From: Alphaproteobacteria bacterium | GTDB lineage: Bacteria; Pseudomonadota; Alphaproteobacteria; UBA8366; Aestuariispiraceae | Assembly (NCBI GenBank): GCA_030065235.1 | Contig: JASJDC010000007.1 | Coordinates: 155,656-219,655 of the forward strand | Direction of reading: 5' to 3' | Length of the DNA: 64,000 nt | Shown here: piece by piece, positions 26,005-35,112 of the stretch | How the letters are laid out: each line of letters opens with the position of its first letter | Position numbering within the stretch: the first letter of the stretch is position 1 | The notes under the pieces: generated by a model | The model's input: only the letters and a program-made list of their open reading frames with translations | Told to the model about the DNA's origin: nothing | Database searches by the model: none | Made by a program: the position numbers and the translations under genes

Positions 26005-27864
26005 ATGAACAGCCAACTTCGGACACAAGGCAAGACGCTGGCGACCCTGGCGCCCTATCTCTGGCCGCGCGGCGCGCTCGACGTGAAGGCCCGCGTCGTC
26101 TTGGCCTTGGCCGCGCTCGCCATGGCGAAAGTCGCGAATGTCTGGGTGCCGCTCTTCTACAAGGACGCGGTCGATACGTTGTCTGAGCTGGACCCGTCCG
26201 GCCTGACGGGCGGCCCGGCCTACGCCGCTATTCCGATCGGGCTGCTCCTGGCCTATGGCGGGGCCCGGGTCTTGAGCGTCGTGTTTCAGGAACTGCGCGA
26301 GATCCTCTTCGCGCGTGTCGCCCAGAGGACGATCCGGACCGTCGCGCTCAAGACGTTCCAACATCTGCACGCCCTATCGCTGCGCTTCCATCTCGACCGG
26401 CAGACCGGCGGGTTGAGCCGGGTCATCGAACGCGGGGTGAAGGGGATCGAATTCGTCCTTTCTTTCATGCTGTTCAACATCATCCCGACGCTGCTTGAAA
26501 TCCTGATGGTCTGCGCCGTGCTCTGGGGGCTCTTTAACTTCTGGTTCGCCGCCATCACTTTGACGACCATCGTCTCCTATATCGCCTACACGCTGATCGT
26601 CACTGAATGGCGGTTGAAGTTCCGGCGCAGGATGAACGAAGAAGACGCCCAAGCGAACACGAAAGCCATCGACAGCCTGCTTAACTACGAGACCGTGAAA
26701 TATTTCAGCGCCGAGGCGCATGAGGCGGATCGCTACGACCGGTCGCTGCAAGGCTATGAGCGTGCGGCGGTACGGTCGATCAGCTCTCTCTCAGTGGTGA
26801 ATATCGGCCAAGGCCTGATCATCAGCACCGGTCTCGTCGCGGTCATGGCCTTAGCAGCGTCGGGCTATGTCTCCGGCGAGATGACGATCGGCGATTTCGT
26901 GTTGGTGAACACCTATATGATCCAGCTCTTCCTGCCGCTGAATTTCCTCGGTTTCGTCTATCGTCAGATCCGACAATCGCTGACTGACATGGAGGACATG
27001 TTCTCCATGCTGGATATCGAGAAAGAGGTTACAGACGCGCCCGGCGCGACGCCGCTGTCGGTCAAGGCTGGGCGGGTTGAATTCGATCATGTTGATTTCG
27101 GGTACGATCCGCGCCGGCCGATTCTCAAAGATGTGTCCTTCACTGTCGAGCCGGGCTCGACCGTCGCCATTGTCGGGCCCAGCGGCGCAGGTAAATCGAC
27201 CATCAGCCGCTTGCTGTTCCGGTTCTACGACGTGACGTACGGGGCGATCCGGATCGACGGCCAGGATCTGCGCGACGCGACCCAGGACAGCATCCGGCGC
27301 GCGTTGGGGATCGTTCCGCAGGATACTGTCTTGTTCAACGACAGCGTGCGCTACAATATCGCCTATGGCGGGCGCGCTGCGGACGCGACCGGGGCGGCGC
27401 CCGGGGAGTCCGCGGTCAGCGAGGCGGATATCGAACGCGCGGCCCGGCTCGCCCATATAGACGGCTTCATCCGATCCTTGCCGGATGGCTACGACACCGT
27501 CGTCGGCGAGCGCGGCCTGAAGCTCTCGGGCGGCGAGAAGCAGCGCGTCGCCATCGCCAGGACCATCGTCAAGAACCCGCCGATCCTGTTGTTCGACGAG
27601 GCGACCTCCGCCCTCGACACGGCGACCGAGCGGGAAATCCAGGCCAATCTCCGCGAGGTTTCCAAAGACCGCACGGCGTTGGTTATCGCTCACCGGCTCT
27701 CCACCGTGGTCGATGCGGATGAAATCCTGGTGCTCGAAGGGGGTCGGATCGTCGAGCGCGGCGGCCATCAGGCCTTGCTGGCGCAGGACGGCGTCTATGC
27801 AACCATGTGGCGCCGGCAACAGGAACAGGCGCAAAGGGGCGAAGACCGCCTCTCCGAGGAGTAA
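26005..27864 (+). CDS. Atm1/HMT1-type ABC exporter (fused membrane and ATPase domains)
   Basis: A 619-aa half-transporter. Residues 1-340 hold six membrane helices with the Atm1 signatures RVIERGVKGIEFVLSFMLFN, PTLLEI and DSLLNYETVKYFSAE. Residues 345-600 are the ATPase: Walker A GPSGAGKST, Q-loop VPQDTVLF, signature LSGGEKQR, Walker B LLFDEATSALD. Bacterial homologues of mitochondrial Atm1 export glutathione-linked metals or sulfur-containing glutathione derivatives from the cytoplasm. The protein works as a homodimer in the inner membrane. It stands alone after the TetR gene with a 99-bp gap. Confidence 0.9.
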   Translation: MNSQLRTQGKTLATLAPYLWPRGALDVKARVVLALAALAMAKVANVWVPLFYKDAVDTLSELDPSGLTGGPAYAAIPIGLLLAYGGARVLSVVFQELREILFARVAQRTIRTVALKTFQHLHALSLRFHLDRQTGGLSRVIERGVKGIEFVLSFMLFNIIPTLLEILMVCAVLWGLFNFWFAAITLTTIVSYIAYTLIVTEWRLKFRRRMNEEDAQANTKAIDSLLNYETVKYFSAEAHEADRYDRSLQGYERAAVRSISSLSVVNIGQGLIISTGLVAVMALAASGYVSGEMTIGDFVLVNTYMIQLFLPLNFLGFVYRQIRQSLTDMEDMFSMLDIEKEVTDAPGATPLSVKAGRVEFDHVDFGYDPRRPILKDVSFTVEPGSTVAIVGPSGAGKSTISRLLFRFYDVTYGAIRIDGQDLRDATQDSIRRALGIVPQDTVLFNDSVRYNIAYGGRAADATGAAPGESAVSEADIERAARLAHIDGFIRSLPDGYDTVVGERGLKLSGGEKQRVAIARTIVKNPPILLFDEATSALDTATEREIQANLREVSKDRTALVIAHRLSTVVDADEILVLEGGRIVERGGHQALLAQDGVYATMWRRQQEQAQRGEDRLSEE

Positions 27865-28104
27865 GGCGCCAGCCGCCGACGGCGCAACTGCGTAAAGGGA
27901 ATCGCGCCGACACGTCGGAAAGGCCAACAGCCGCCTGATGCATCGGCGCTGGGAGGTAGGGATAACTTTCTGTTTCAATTATTTATAGTATGAGATAAAG
28001 TAATTGCAGTGTAAAAAAGTGTCGGACCGCCCGGGAGCCGGGATTGCGTAGGTGTTTTCCAGGCTTGGCCGACGATCGACCGCCGAAAATAGCGGAGGAG
28101 CGAC

Positions 28105-29130
28105 ATGTCAAACCGCAACTGGCACATACGCGCGATCAATGCGGATGAAGCCTGGAAAATCATGATGGATCCGGAAACAGGCGAAATCGACTATAAAGAC
28201 GTTCGCATCGCCCACATTGACACAGGTTATACGGAGCATCCCGTCTTTGGTCCCTGGAACGGCGAACCAAACAGTCTGATCACCGATCAATGGACAAATT
28301 TTGTTGAGACAGACGAACGCTCGCCAAAGGATCCCTTGGATTACAGTGGCTTTCCTGGGCATGGAACAAGAATTGGCAGTGTGATGTACGGAAACCTGCC
28401 CGGCGAGATGCGCGGGGTAGCGCCGGATTGCCCGGTTGTACCGTATCGCGCGACCAATAGTGTCATACTGTCTAGACTCGTCAATCGGCATGTTAGAGCT
28501 ATTGGAAAGGCCATTCGGCACGCGGTAGACGCGACGGATTGCAGTGTCGTGTCAATGTCGTTGGGGACCCCTACTTTTCCCGTGAAGAACCTGGGGCGGG
28601 CAGTTGACTACGCCTATGAAAACGGTGTGATCACGGTGGCCGCCTCAGGAAACAACGTTTCGGATCACGTTACCTACCCGGGTAAGTACTATCGGTCGAT
28701 TTGCGCTGGAGGAATTGGACCGGATCGGAAGATTTGGCGCGAACATGCGGAGAACTATCGGCCGCACATCGATATTTTCGCACCTGCCGACGATATCTAT
28801 CGCGCCAACGCAAAGCTGGAATATGGCAGGGTCGTTAGCACCTATCGCGACGGTGGGGACGGCACCTCATATGCGACCGCTTGCACCGCGGCGGCGGCGG
28901 CGCTTTGGCTGGCGCATCGATCAGAGGAAATTGAAGAGAAATATGACCAGCCGTGGATGACTATTGAGGCTTTCCGAGCGCTGCTTAAATCCACGGCGAC
29001 CCCGTTGGCCGAGACACGACCGGGCGTAGATACAGGAATCCTAAACATTGCAGGTCTTCTATCTGCCGAGTTGCCTGAGCCGGAATCGCTGCAATGTGAA
29101 GATCGTCTTGCGGCAAGGCAGCGCCACTGA
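28105..29130 (+). CDS. S8 family serine peptidase (subtilisin-like), no signal peptide
   Basis: The catalytic triad is complete: Asp39 (IAHIDTGY), His86 (FPGHGTRIGS) and Ser255 (GDGTSYATA), with oxyanion Asn183 (AASGNN). The 341-aa protein begins with a hydrophilic sequence and has neither signal peptide nor a typical inhibitor prodomain, so it may act in the cytoplasm or be exported by an unclassical route. A GGAG site precedes the ATG. Codon use is less GC-biased than neighbours (many A/T third positions), and the preceding 200 bases are AT-rich, which suggests acquisition by transfer. No partner gene (for example an AAA ATPase or toxin) is adjacent. Confidence 0.87.
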   Translation: MSNRNWHIRAINADEAWKIMMDPETGEIDYKDVRIAHIDTGYTEHPVFGPWNGEPNSLITDQWTNFVETDERSPKDPLDYSGFPGHGTRIGSVMYGNLPGEMRGVAPDCPVVPYRATNSVILSRLVNRHVRAIGKAIRHAVDATDCSVVSMSLGTPTFPVKNLGRAVDYAYENGVITVAASGNNVSDHVTYPGKYYRSICAGGIGPDRKIWREHAENYRPHIDIFAPADDIYRANAKLEYGRVVSTYRDGGDGTSYATACTAAAAALWLAHRSEEIEEKYDQPWMTIEAFRALLKSTATPLAETRPGVDTGILNIAGLLSAELPEPESLQCEDRLAARQRH

Positions 29131-29232
29131 GCTTGCAGCCAATTGGCTGAATTCGTCGCAGCCGAGCTAAAGTAGCGGTTGCATATGCGGCCTTTCACCC
29201 ACCCGACGCGTTAAATCGGCGGGCGCGCGACC

Positions 29233-30363
29233 CTACTGCAGCGCTGTTGGCGCGCCGGTTGGCGGATCGCCCGCATTGTCGCCGCCGGTGCGCACCAGAA
29301 CCGAGGCGGTCGTGCCGACCCGCAACTCGACGCCGTCCGGCAGGTCGTTGAGATGCACCCGCACCGGCACGCGCTGGGCCAGACGTATCCATTCAAACGT
29401 CGGGCTGATCTCCGGCAGCAATCTCTCACCCGTCGCGCCATCCTGCTGCGCAATGCCCCAGCCTATGCTGTCGACTGCGCCGAGGATGGGCTTGTTTGGG
29501 TAGGTCATCAGCGTCACCACCGCTTCGTCGCCCGGCCGGATATCTTCGATATAGTTCTCTCGGAAGAACCCATCGATCCAGAATGAGTTTGTGTCGACCA
29601 AGGCGAGGGCCGGTTGGTTGGCCACCGCCTGACTGCCGAGCCTCAGGGAAAGATTGGTGACATAACCATCCACCGGCGCCAAAACGGAGGTGAATTCCAA
29701 ATCAAGTTCGGCCGCTTCGACGGCGGCCACGGCGGCGCGCAACTGCGCGTTTGCGTCGCCCTCTGCGCCAAGTTGCGCTCGGGCCTCCTCCAGGTCGGCC
29801 TCCGCCTTCAGTTTTTCGGCGCGCGCCTCGTTCACCGTGGCGAGCGCATTGTTTTGATTGCCGACCGCCGCCTCATAGTCCGCGACCGCCTGATCGTAGC
29901 GGCGCTGCGAGACATTGCCGCGCTCCAACAGTTCCGCGGCGCGCGCGACATCGACCTCCGTGCGTTCCAACTCGGCGCGGGTCCGTGTGATGTTCGCGGA
30001 CGCCGCCTGGACCTGGGCCGCATATTGCATCACCGTCGCTTCGCCGGCCTCGACCTGTTTCGCCAGCGCCCGCAAATTGTCGCGCGTCGCGTCGAGATTC
30101 GCGCGCGCCTGTTGCAAGGCGGCGGCGAAAGTGCGCGGGTCCAGTTCGAACAGCAGATCGCCCTGCTGGACGAACTGATTGTCCTTGATCAGAAGATTGA
30201 CGATCGGCGCCGAGACCCGCGGCGTGATCTGAATCACCTGAGCGCGGACCTGACCATCGCGGGTCCAGGGATTGATCACATAATCCCAATATTTGTAGCC
30301 GACGACCGTGACCGCGACCGCCACCACCAAGCCGCTGAGGAGAATTCGAAGGACAGTGCTCAT
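29233..30363 (-). CDS. HlyD/AaeA-type membrane fusion protein
   Basis: A 376-aa periplasmic adaptor. One N-terminal membrane helix (residues 6-24) is followed by the YVINPWTRDGQVRAQVIQITPRVSAPI lipoyl half and a long coiled-coil hairpin (about 75-205) rich in Ala/Glu. The second lipoyl half (FTSVLAPVDGYVTNLSL) and a beta-barrel domain come last. The sequence resembles AaeA/EmrA adaptors that pair with FUSC-type pumps for aromatic acids. The small DUF1656 gene lies four bases upstream, as in aae operons, but the pump gene is absent here. Confidence 0.87.
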   Translation of the reverse strand: MSTVLRILLSGLVVAVAVTVVGYKYWDYVINPWTRDGQVRAQVIQITPRVSAPIVNLLIKDNQFVQQGDLLFELDPRTFAAALQQARANLDATRDNLRALAKQVEAGEATVMQYAAQVQAASANITRTRAELERTEVDVARAAELLERGNVSQRRYDQAVADYEAAVGNQNNALATVNEARAEKLKAEADLEEARAQLGAEGDANAQLRAAVAAVEAAELDLEFTSVLAPVDGYVTNLSLRLGSQAVANQPALALVDTNSFWIDGFFRENYIEDIRPGDEAVVTLMTYPNKPILGAVDSIGWGIAQQDGATGERLLPEISPTFEWIRLAQRVPVRVHLNDLPDGVELRVGTTASVLVRTGGDNAGDPPTGAPTALQ

Positions 30364-30367
30364 CGCG

Positions 30368-30580
30368 TCATCCCGGTATCAGAAAGGTCCCGAACAGGCC
30401 CGAATAGATCACCGCCAGCGCTAGAAAAACGACCGGCGGATAGTAGAAAAAGCGAGACAGCCGATACCGATTCAGAGCGAGGGCCGTCACCACGGCCGCT
30501 GTCGCGCCAAGCAAGCTGGCGAGAAACAGCGGCGGAAAGAACACGCCGCCGATCGCGATTTCGCTGGGTATCAGATCCAT
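30368..30580 (-). CDS. DUF1656 (AaeX-like) small membrane protein
   Basis: A 70-aa protein with two hydrophobic segments (IGGVFFPPLFLASLLGATAAVV and FYYPPVVFLALAVIYSGLFG). It starts MDLIPSEIAIGG, typical of AaeX/DUF1656. A GGGAG site precedes the ATG. It is co-transcribed with the adaptor gene. In most genomes an AaeB/FUSC permease gene lies directly upstream; here the upstream neighbour is a divergent deacetylase gene instead. Confidence 0.87.
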   Translation of the reverse strand: MDLIPSEIAIGGVFFPPLFLASLLGATAAVVTALALNRYRLSRFFYYPPVVFLALAVIYSGLFGTFLIPG

Positions 30581-30785
30581 CGATCGGCTCCCTATCCCTG
30601 CGCATCATCTCCCTGGGCATCATCGCCAAGTCCGACGGATTTTGGTAGCCCCTTTCGCACCGGCCGCGACCGCGTCGCGCGAACCGGCGCGACGTCGCCG
30701 CCTATGGACAAATCGACCAGGCCGACCGACCCTCCGACCGTTCGGCATAGGCCGGGCGCGACCAGCCAGTTCCGACAACCCGCCG

Positions 30786-31892
30786 ATGCTCAGCCGTCCT
30801 CATCTCGTTTCCAATGAAATTTACCGCCGATCGCATCTCGGCCGGCTGCACCCGTTGTCGATTCCGCGCGTCTCCGCGACCACCGATCTGATCAGGGCGC
30901 TGGGGTGGCTCGACGAGGCGGTCTATCACGAAAGCCCGCGCGCGACCGTCGCGCAGTTGGAGCGGTTTCACGAACCGCACTATGTGCGCGCGGTGCAACA
31001 GGCGGAGGAAGAGGCGGCATTGCCTAACGACCTGAAGCAACGCTATCAGATCGGGATAAAGGGCAATCCGATCTATGGCGAAGTGTTCCGCCGTCCCGCG
31101 ACGGCCTGCGGGGCCACGCTCTACAGCGTTGATCTGCTCAAAGAGGGCGGGACCGTGCATTCGCCGTCGGGCGGCACCCACCATGGCCGCCGCGACCACG
31201 CCAGCGGCTTCTGCTATTTCAACGATATCGTACTGGGGGTCCTGGCGTTGTTGGATCAGGGCCTGACCCGGATCGCCTATGTCGATCTCGACGCGCATCA
31301 CGGCGACGGGGTGCAGGACGCCTTCCATCAGGATGACCGTGTTCTCACTGTATCGATCCATCAAGCCGACCTCTGGCCTTATAGCGGCGGTCTGGAAGAC
31401 CGGGCCGGCGGGATGGCGCGCAATCTGCCGACGCCGGCCGGGCTCAATGACGACGAGTTCGGCTTCCTGATGGAGAACGCCGTCATCCCGCTAGTCGAGC
31501 GTTTCGAACCGGAGGCTATAATCGTTCAATGCGGCTGCGACGCGCTGGCGGACGATCCGATGAGCAAACTCTGCCTGTCGAACCGGGCGATCTGGCGGGC
31601 GGTCGATCTGTTGCGCCGGACCGCGCCGCGGACGCTGTTTCTGGGCGGCGGAGGCTACAATCCTTGGGCGGTCGCCCGTTGCTGGGCCGGAATTTGGGCG
31701 GCGCTGAACGATCTGCCGATCCCGGACAGGCTGCCAGAAGGCGCGCGCGCGGTTCTGTCCGGGCTAAGTTGGCGACGGTCGAAAGTCAAAACGCCGCCGG
31801 ATTCGTGGACTTCCAGCTTGGCGGACGCGCCCCGGCATGGTCCGATCCGGCCTGAAATTCGAGCCATGCCGAAGATAGTCTTGAACGGATAG
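30786..31892 (+). CDS. Histone deacetylase family (AcuC/amidohydrolase-like) protein
   Basis: The ATG at 30786 (MLSRPHLVSNEIYR) gives 368 aa; the upstream in-frame part is low complexity. Family motifs are all present: HHGRRDHASGFCYFND with the charge-relay His pair, VDLDAHHGDGVQD with two zinc ligands, the CGCDALADDPM region with the third, and LFLGGGGYNPWAVARCW. The enzyme is expected to be a zinc-dependent deacetylase of acetyl-lysine, acetylpolyamines or acyl-CoA synthetase. The substrate is not evident. It is followed after 14 bases by the DUF192 gene. Confidence 0.88.
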   Translation: MLSRPHLVSNEIYRRSHLGRLHPLSIPRVSATTDLIRALGWLDEAVYHESPRATVAQLERFHEPHYVRAVQQAEEEAALPNDLKQRYQIGIKGNPIYGEVFRRPATACGATLYSVDLLKEGGTVHSPSGGTHHGRRDHASGFCYFNDIVLGVLALLDQGLTRIAYVDLDAHHGDGVQDAFHQDDRVLTVSIHQADLWPYSGGLEDRAGGMARNLPTPAGLNDDEFGFLMENAVIPLVERFEPEAIIVQCGCDALADDPMSKLCLSNRAIWRAVDLLRRTAPRTLFLGGGGYNPWAVARCWAGIWAALNDLPIPDRLPEGARAVLSGLSWRRSKVKTPPDSWTSSLADAPRHGPIRPEIRAMPKIVLNG

Positions 31893-31906
31893 GAGGCCGC
31901 CGCACC

Positions 31907-32431
31907 GTGCGTTCCAATCTGAAAACCAAACGAGAGGCCAGGTTGAGCCGGCGCTGGTTTGTCGCGGCGGGGGCGGCGTCGGGCGCCGTCTTGCTCTTCG
32001 GCGCCGGCTCGGGGCCGGCTGCGGCGCAGGCTCAACTCGATTTCGAGCGCGACACGCTGAAGATCGTGAAACGCGCCGGCGGCCGGGTCGTCTTCGATAT
32101 CGAAATCGCCCGGACCGGCGAACAGCGCGCGCAAGGCCTGATGTTCCGACCATCCTTGCCGGCGGACGCGGGCATGTTGTTCGACTATCGGCGGGTCCAG
32201 CCGGTGACGATGTGGATGAAGAACACGATGATCCCGCTCGACATCCTGTTTATCGATGAGGACGGGATCATCACGCATATCGTCGAACGCGCTGTGCCCT
32301 ATTCCCTGAAGCCCTTGCCGTCCAGGGGGCCGGTTCGGGCGGTGCTTGAGCTGAACGGCGGCACGGTGGCGAAACAGGGTTTCCGGGTCGGCGATCGCGT
32401 GCGGCACGCGCTGTTTGGAACCGGTAGCTGA
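31907..32431 (+). CDS. DUF192 family exported protein
   Basis: The GTG start at 31907 has AGGAGG upstream. The N-terminus (LSRRWFVAAGAASGAVLLFGAG, ending AAAQAQ) is a signal peptide with twin arginines. The DUF192 domain shows EIARTGEQRAQGLMFRPSLPADAGMLFDY and MWMKNTMIPLDILFIDEDG, the conserved core. Family function is unknown; proteins are periplasmic. It may be co-transcribed with the deacetylase gene upstream and the lipoprotein gene downstream (63-bp gap). Confidence 0.87.
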   Translation: MRSNLKTKREARLSRRWFVAAGAASGAVLLFGAGSGPAAAQAQLDFERDTLKIVKRAGGRVVFDIEIARTGEQRAQGLMFRPSLPADAGMLFDYRRVQPVTMWMKNTMIPLDILFIDEDGIITHIVERAVPYSLKPLPSRGPVRAVLELNGGTVAKQGFRVGDRVRHALFGTGS

Positions 32432-32494
32432 ACCGGCGCCCTCAATCGGGCCGCGCCAATTGCTTGGGCCGGCGACTCGCGTCAAAAACCAAGC

Positions 32495-33175
32495 ATGGCG
32501 GTATCGGAGATCAAGCGGCGTCGCGGCGGCCGGGCGAAGGCGCTGGGCGTCGTCTTCGCAGCGTCAGTTGCGCTATGCGGCTGCGACTCTGACTTCTATC
32601 AAGATACCCCGGTCCTCAGCGGCAACACGATCGACCGTTTCAACGACCTTGCCGTGACCTCTCCCCGGTCCGCCAATGTCACAATCAGCTATACGTTCGG
32701 AGCGGTGTCGCAGGACCCGGTCACGGTTCCTGGCGGCCTTCCAGGGCCGTCCTGGCTTTTCGCCGAGCAAGGCCCCGACGCGCCGGAAGCTTTCTTGCAT
32801 GTCCACCTGGTTGCGCCCGCGGTGGGCGCGCCGGACGCGTCGGGGACCCCGGTGCGGATCGGCAAGAAGCGATTTCAGTCGATCCTCTATTGCGTTGATC
32901 CGTCCGAGGGGACGCCTGCGGCGGTGGCCCCTTATCTCGCTCGCATTAGCGCGTCGGGATTCGCGCTGTCGTCTGACGTTTTTCTTCGCCGCTATGTCGC
33001 GGAAGAGATCGGCGTCGACGGGCGGCGGATCGACGTCGTCTATGTTCGTGACATCGCGCGGCTGGGCCTGCGTTGTGATGGGCTCGGGGATCTGACGAAC
33101 CCCGAGCCAGACGTGAAACCCCAGATCGACCGGCTTGGTCAGGACGCCGCGCGCGCCTGGGAAATCGTCGGTTAG
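32495..33175 (+). CDS. Putative exported or lipid-anchored protein of unknown function
   Basis: A 226-aa protein. After a basic start (KRRRGGRAKALG) it has a hydrophobic segment VVFAASVALCGCDSD; the LCGC sequence could serve as a lipobox, with Cys about residue 29 as the anchor. The remainder contains YTFGAVSQDPVTVPG, FLHVHLVAPAVG and DVFLRRYVAEEIGVDGRRIDVVYVRD, with two further cysteines. I do not recognise a family. It is followed by a strong inverted repeat and hppD. Confidence 0.65.
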   Translation: MAVSEIKRRRGGRAKALGVVFAASVALCGCDSDFYQDTPVLSGNTIDRFNDLAVTSPRSANVTISYTFGAVSQDPVTVPGGLPGPSWLFAEQGPDAPEAFLHVHLVAPAVGAPDASGTPVRIGKKRFQSILYCVDPSEGTPAAVAPYLARISASGFALSSDVFLRRYVAEEIGVDGRRIDVVYVRDIARLGLRCDGLGDLTNPEPDVKPQIDRLGQDAARAWEIVG

Positions 33176-33182
33176 GCTGTGA

Positions 33183-33229
33183 GCCGCTAGATAGTTTCAC
33201 TTGAAACTATCTAGCGGCGACGGTATTCT
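33183..33229 (+). promoter_or_regulatory. hppD promoter with long palindromic operator
   Basis: A perfect inverted repeat has 17-base arms (33183-33199 and 33202-33218) and a 2-base centre; its core is TAGTTTCA-CT-TGAAACTA. TTGAAA (33201-33206), a 17-base spacer and TATTCT (33224-33229) form a sigma-70 promoter whose -35 box lies inside the repeat, 36 bases before the hppD ATG. A dimeric repressor of tyrosine catabolism is the natural candidate binder, but no regulator gene is adjacent. The lack of a T-run argues against it being a terminator of the upstream gene. Confidence 0.75.
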
Positions 33230-33264
33230 CGCATCTTTCCAATCATCCGACAGGCGAGGCGGCG

Positions 33265-34401
33265 ATGAGCGCGTTTTCCGGCTTCGACGGCGGCTTTCAG
33301 CCGGGCGTCGTCAATGACGTGAACCCGATGGGCGCCGACGGGTTCGAGTTCGTCGAATACACCGCAGCGGACACGCAGGCGCTGGGCGCGCTGTTCGAGC
33401 AGATGGGCTTCACGGCGATCGCGCGCCACCGCTCCAAAGACGTGACCCTGTATCGCCAAGGCGGGGTGAATTTCATCGTCAACGCCGAGCCGGCGAGTTT
33501 CGGCCAAGCCTTTGGAAATGTACACGGACCGTCCGCCTGCGCCATCGCCTTCCGCGTCACCGACGCCAAATCCGCCTATGAGCGGGCGCTGCAATTGGGG
33601 GCCAAGCCGTTTCACGGCCAGGTCGGGCCGATGGAGCTGAACATCCCGGCGATCCACGGCATCGGCGACAGCCTGATCTATTTCGTCGATCGCTATGACG
33701 CGGGCCAGGGCGGGCCGACGATCTATGACATCGATTTCAAGCCGCTGCCGGGCGTCGAGCAAAATCCAGAGGGGGCCGGCCTGACCCTAATCGACCACCT
33801 AACCCACAACGTCTTTCGCGGCCGCATGGATGTGTGGGCGCATTTCTATGAGAAACTGTTCAATTTCAAAGAGATCCGCTATTTCGACATCGAAGGCAAG
33901 CTGACCGGTCTGACCAGCAAGGCCATGACCAGCCCCTGTGGCAAGATCCGAATCCCGATCAATGAATCGTCCGACGACAAGTCGCAAATCGAGGAATATT
34001 TGACCGCCTATAACGGGGAGGGCATTCAGCATATCGCCCTGGCGGCGGCCGACATCTACCACGCCGTCGACGCTTTGGCCGCGCGCTCGGTGACGTTCAT
34101 GACCGCGCCGCCGGACAGTTATTACGCCATGCTCGCCGAGCGGCTGCCGGGCCACGGCGAGGATGTCTCTGAATTGCAAAAACGCGGGATCCTGATCGAC
34201 GGCGCGCCCGGTTCTTCGGAAGAGGCCGAGGATGGCGGGTTCCTGCTGCAGATTTTCACAGAAACGGTGATCGGCCCGATCTTCTTTGAGATTATCCAGC
34301 GCAAAGGCGACGAGGGATTTGGCGAGGGCAATTTCAAAGCCCTGTTCGAATCAATGGAGCGCGACCAGATCCGCCGCGGCGTGTTGAAGGACCAACCCTA
34401 G
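33265..34401 (+). CDS. hppD: 4-hydroxyphenylpyruvate dioxygenase
   Basis: This 378-aa non-heme iron enzyme converts 4-hydroxyphenylpyruvate to homogentisate in tyrosine catabolism. It has the two-VOC-domain architecture. The iron ligands are the His in LIDHLTHNV, the His in GIQHIAL and the Glu in [11 protein letters not shown] near the C-terminus. The [22 protein letters not shown] tail closes the active site as in characterised HPPDs. GAGG precedes the ATG. No other tyrosine-pathway gene (hmgA, maiA, fahA) lies in the window, so it is a single-gene unit behind its own operator. Confidence 0.96.
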   Translation: MSAFSGFDGGFQPGVVNDVNPMGADGFEFVEYTAADTQALGALFEQMGFTAIARHRSKDVTLYRQGGVNFIVNAEPASFGQAFGNVHGPSACAIAFRVTDAKSAYERALQLGAKPFHGQVGPMELNIPAIHGIGDSLIYFVDRYDAGQGGPTIYDIDFKPLPGVEQNPEGAGLTLIDHLTHNVFRGRMDVWAHFYEKLFNFKEIRYFDIEGKLTGLTSKAMTSPCGKIRIPINESSDDKSQIEEYLTAYNGEGIQHIALAAADIYHAVDALAARSVTFMTAPPDSYYAMLAERLPGHGEDVSELQKRGILIDGAPGSSEEAEDGGFLLQIFTETVIGPIFFEIIQRKGDEGFGEGNFKALFESMERDQIRRGVLKDQP

Positions 34402-34505
34402 GCCCCGAGTGACGCTTCGCCTTTGGCGGGTTCGCATGCTTTCGCACAAGACCGAAAAACGGCGCTTGACGGGGGGCGGGCGACACCCATATAACCCGCG
34501 CCGCT

Positions 34506-34581
34506 GACCCCTTCGTCTAGAGGCCTAGGACACCGCCCTTTCACGGCGGCAACACGGGTTCGAATCCCGTAGGGGTCGCCA
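34506..34581 (+). tRNA. tRNA-Glu (TTC)
   Basis: A 76-base tRNA runs from GACCCC to GGGGTC-G-CCA. The anticodon arm is CCGCC-CTTTCAC-GGCGG, giving anticodon TTC. The T-arm is ACGGGTTCGAATCCCGT and the CCA is encoded. Its 3' half is a common integration site, and everything from here to about 37.9 kb is broken mobile DNA. I do not find a duplicated 3'-end copy (attR) in the window. Confidence 0.97.
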
Positions 34582-34906
34582 GAATTCTCTAAATATATGA
34601 AACTGTTACTTTTTTCCCACATCAGACCTTTGCGTTTCGTAGCGGATTTTCGTAGCAACTTCGTAGCGGATCGTGCGGTGAACTCGGCGTGACGTGGTCT
34701 CCAGAGGTGCCTCGGCGAAAAGTCGGTTTTCTTTCAGTTAGCTTTTTTCTGCGACAGTTAGCGACAGCCATTGCGGCTCAACTCCGTCTGTCGGCGTCCG
34801 ATATCGGTGTAAGCAGTATCTTCAACCATGAGCGCTTACTTACGGATATTCCTGACAGAAAGAATGAGTTATCGTAACTATTAGCTGATGGTGGATAGTT
34901 TTTTAG
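34582..34906. other. Low-GC stretch at island edge, no confident gene
   Basis: These 325 bases follow tRNA-Glu and are clearly poorer in GC than the chromosome. CGTAGCGGAT occurs twice near 34640-34671, with a related copy between them, possibly remnants of integrase arm-type sites. A 62-codon open frame (34689-34877, plus) has no homologue I recognise and no good ribosome binding site. No intact integrase gene is present. Confidence 0.4.
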
Positions 34907-35098
34907 AAAAGCAGAACACGAAAAACCGTTGTCGATCACTCACAAAATTTCTCGTCTAATAATCCCAGTGATCAAGAGCAACAGGACCTCCATCCGGCAG
35001 ATATCAAGGCGATGATGGAGAAAAAGGGCTTATCTCTCGCAAAAATCTCTGGGGATGCTGGCTATTCTCCAACAGCGGCTGGAAGGGCGCTTAGGGCA
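34907..35098 (+). pseudogene. Truncated Ner/Nlp-like helix-turn-helix gene, cut by IS3-family insertion
   Basis: The frame from 34907 encodes QQDLHPADIKAMMEKKGLSL followed by AKISGDAGYSPTAAGRALRA, then enters the insertion sequence at 35099. The pattern (HP-DI-A-K-GLSL----A-YS----ALR) is that of phage Mu Ner and Nlp/SfsB DNA-binding proteins, which continue for another 20-30 residues. No ATG lies upstream in frame; ATG 35012 is internal, so the 5' end may also be damaged. It is probably a relic of a prophage or transposable-phage regulator. Confidence 0.6.
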
Positions 35099-35112
35099 TG
35101 GCCTGCCCCGCA

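Noticed and set aside
34398..34658. Minus-strand open frame with GDPYGIRTRVAAVKG sequence
   Set aside because: It is the antisense reading of tRNA-Glu, a well-known false ORF; no gene there.
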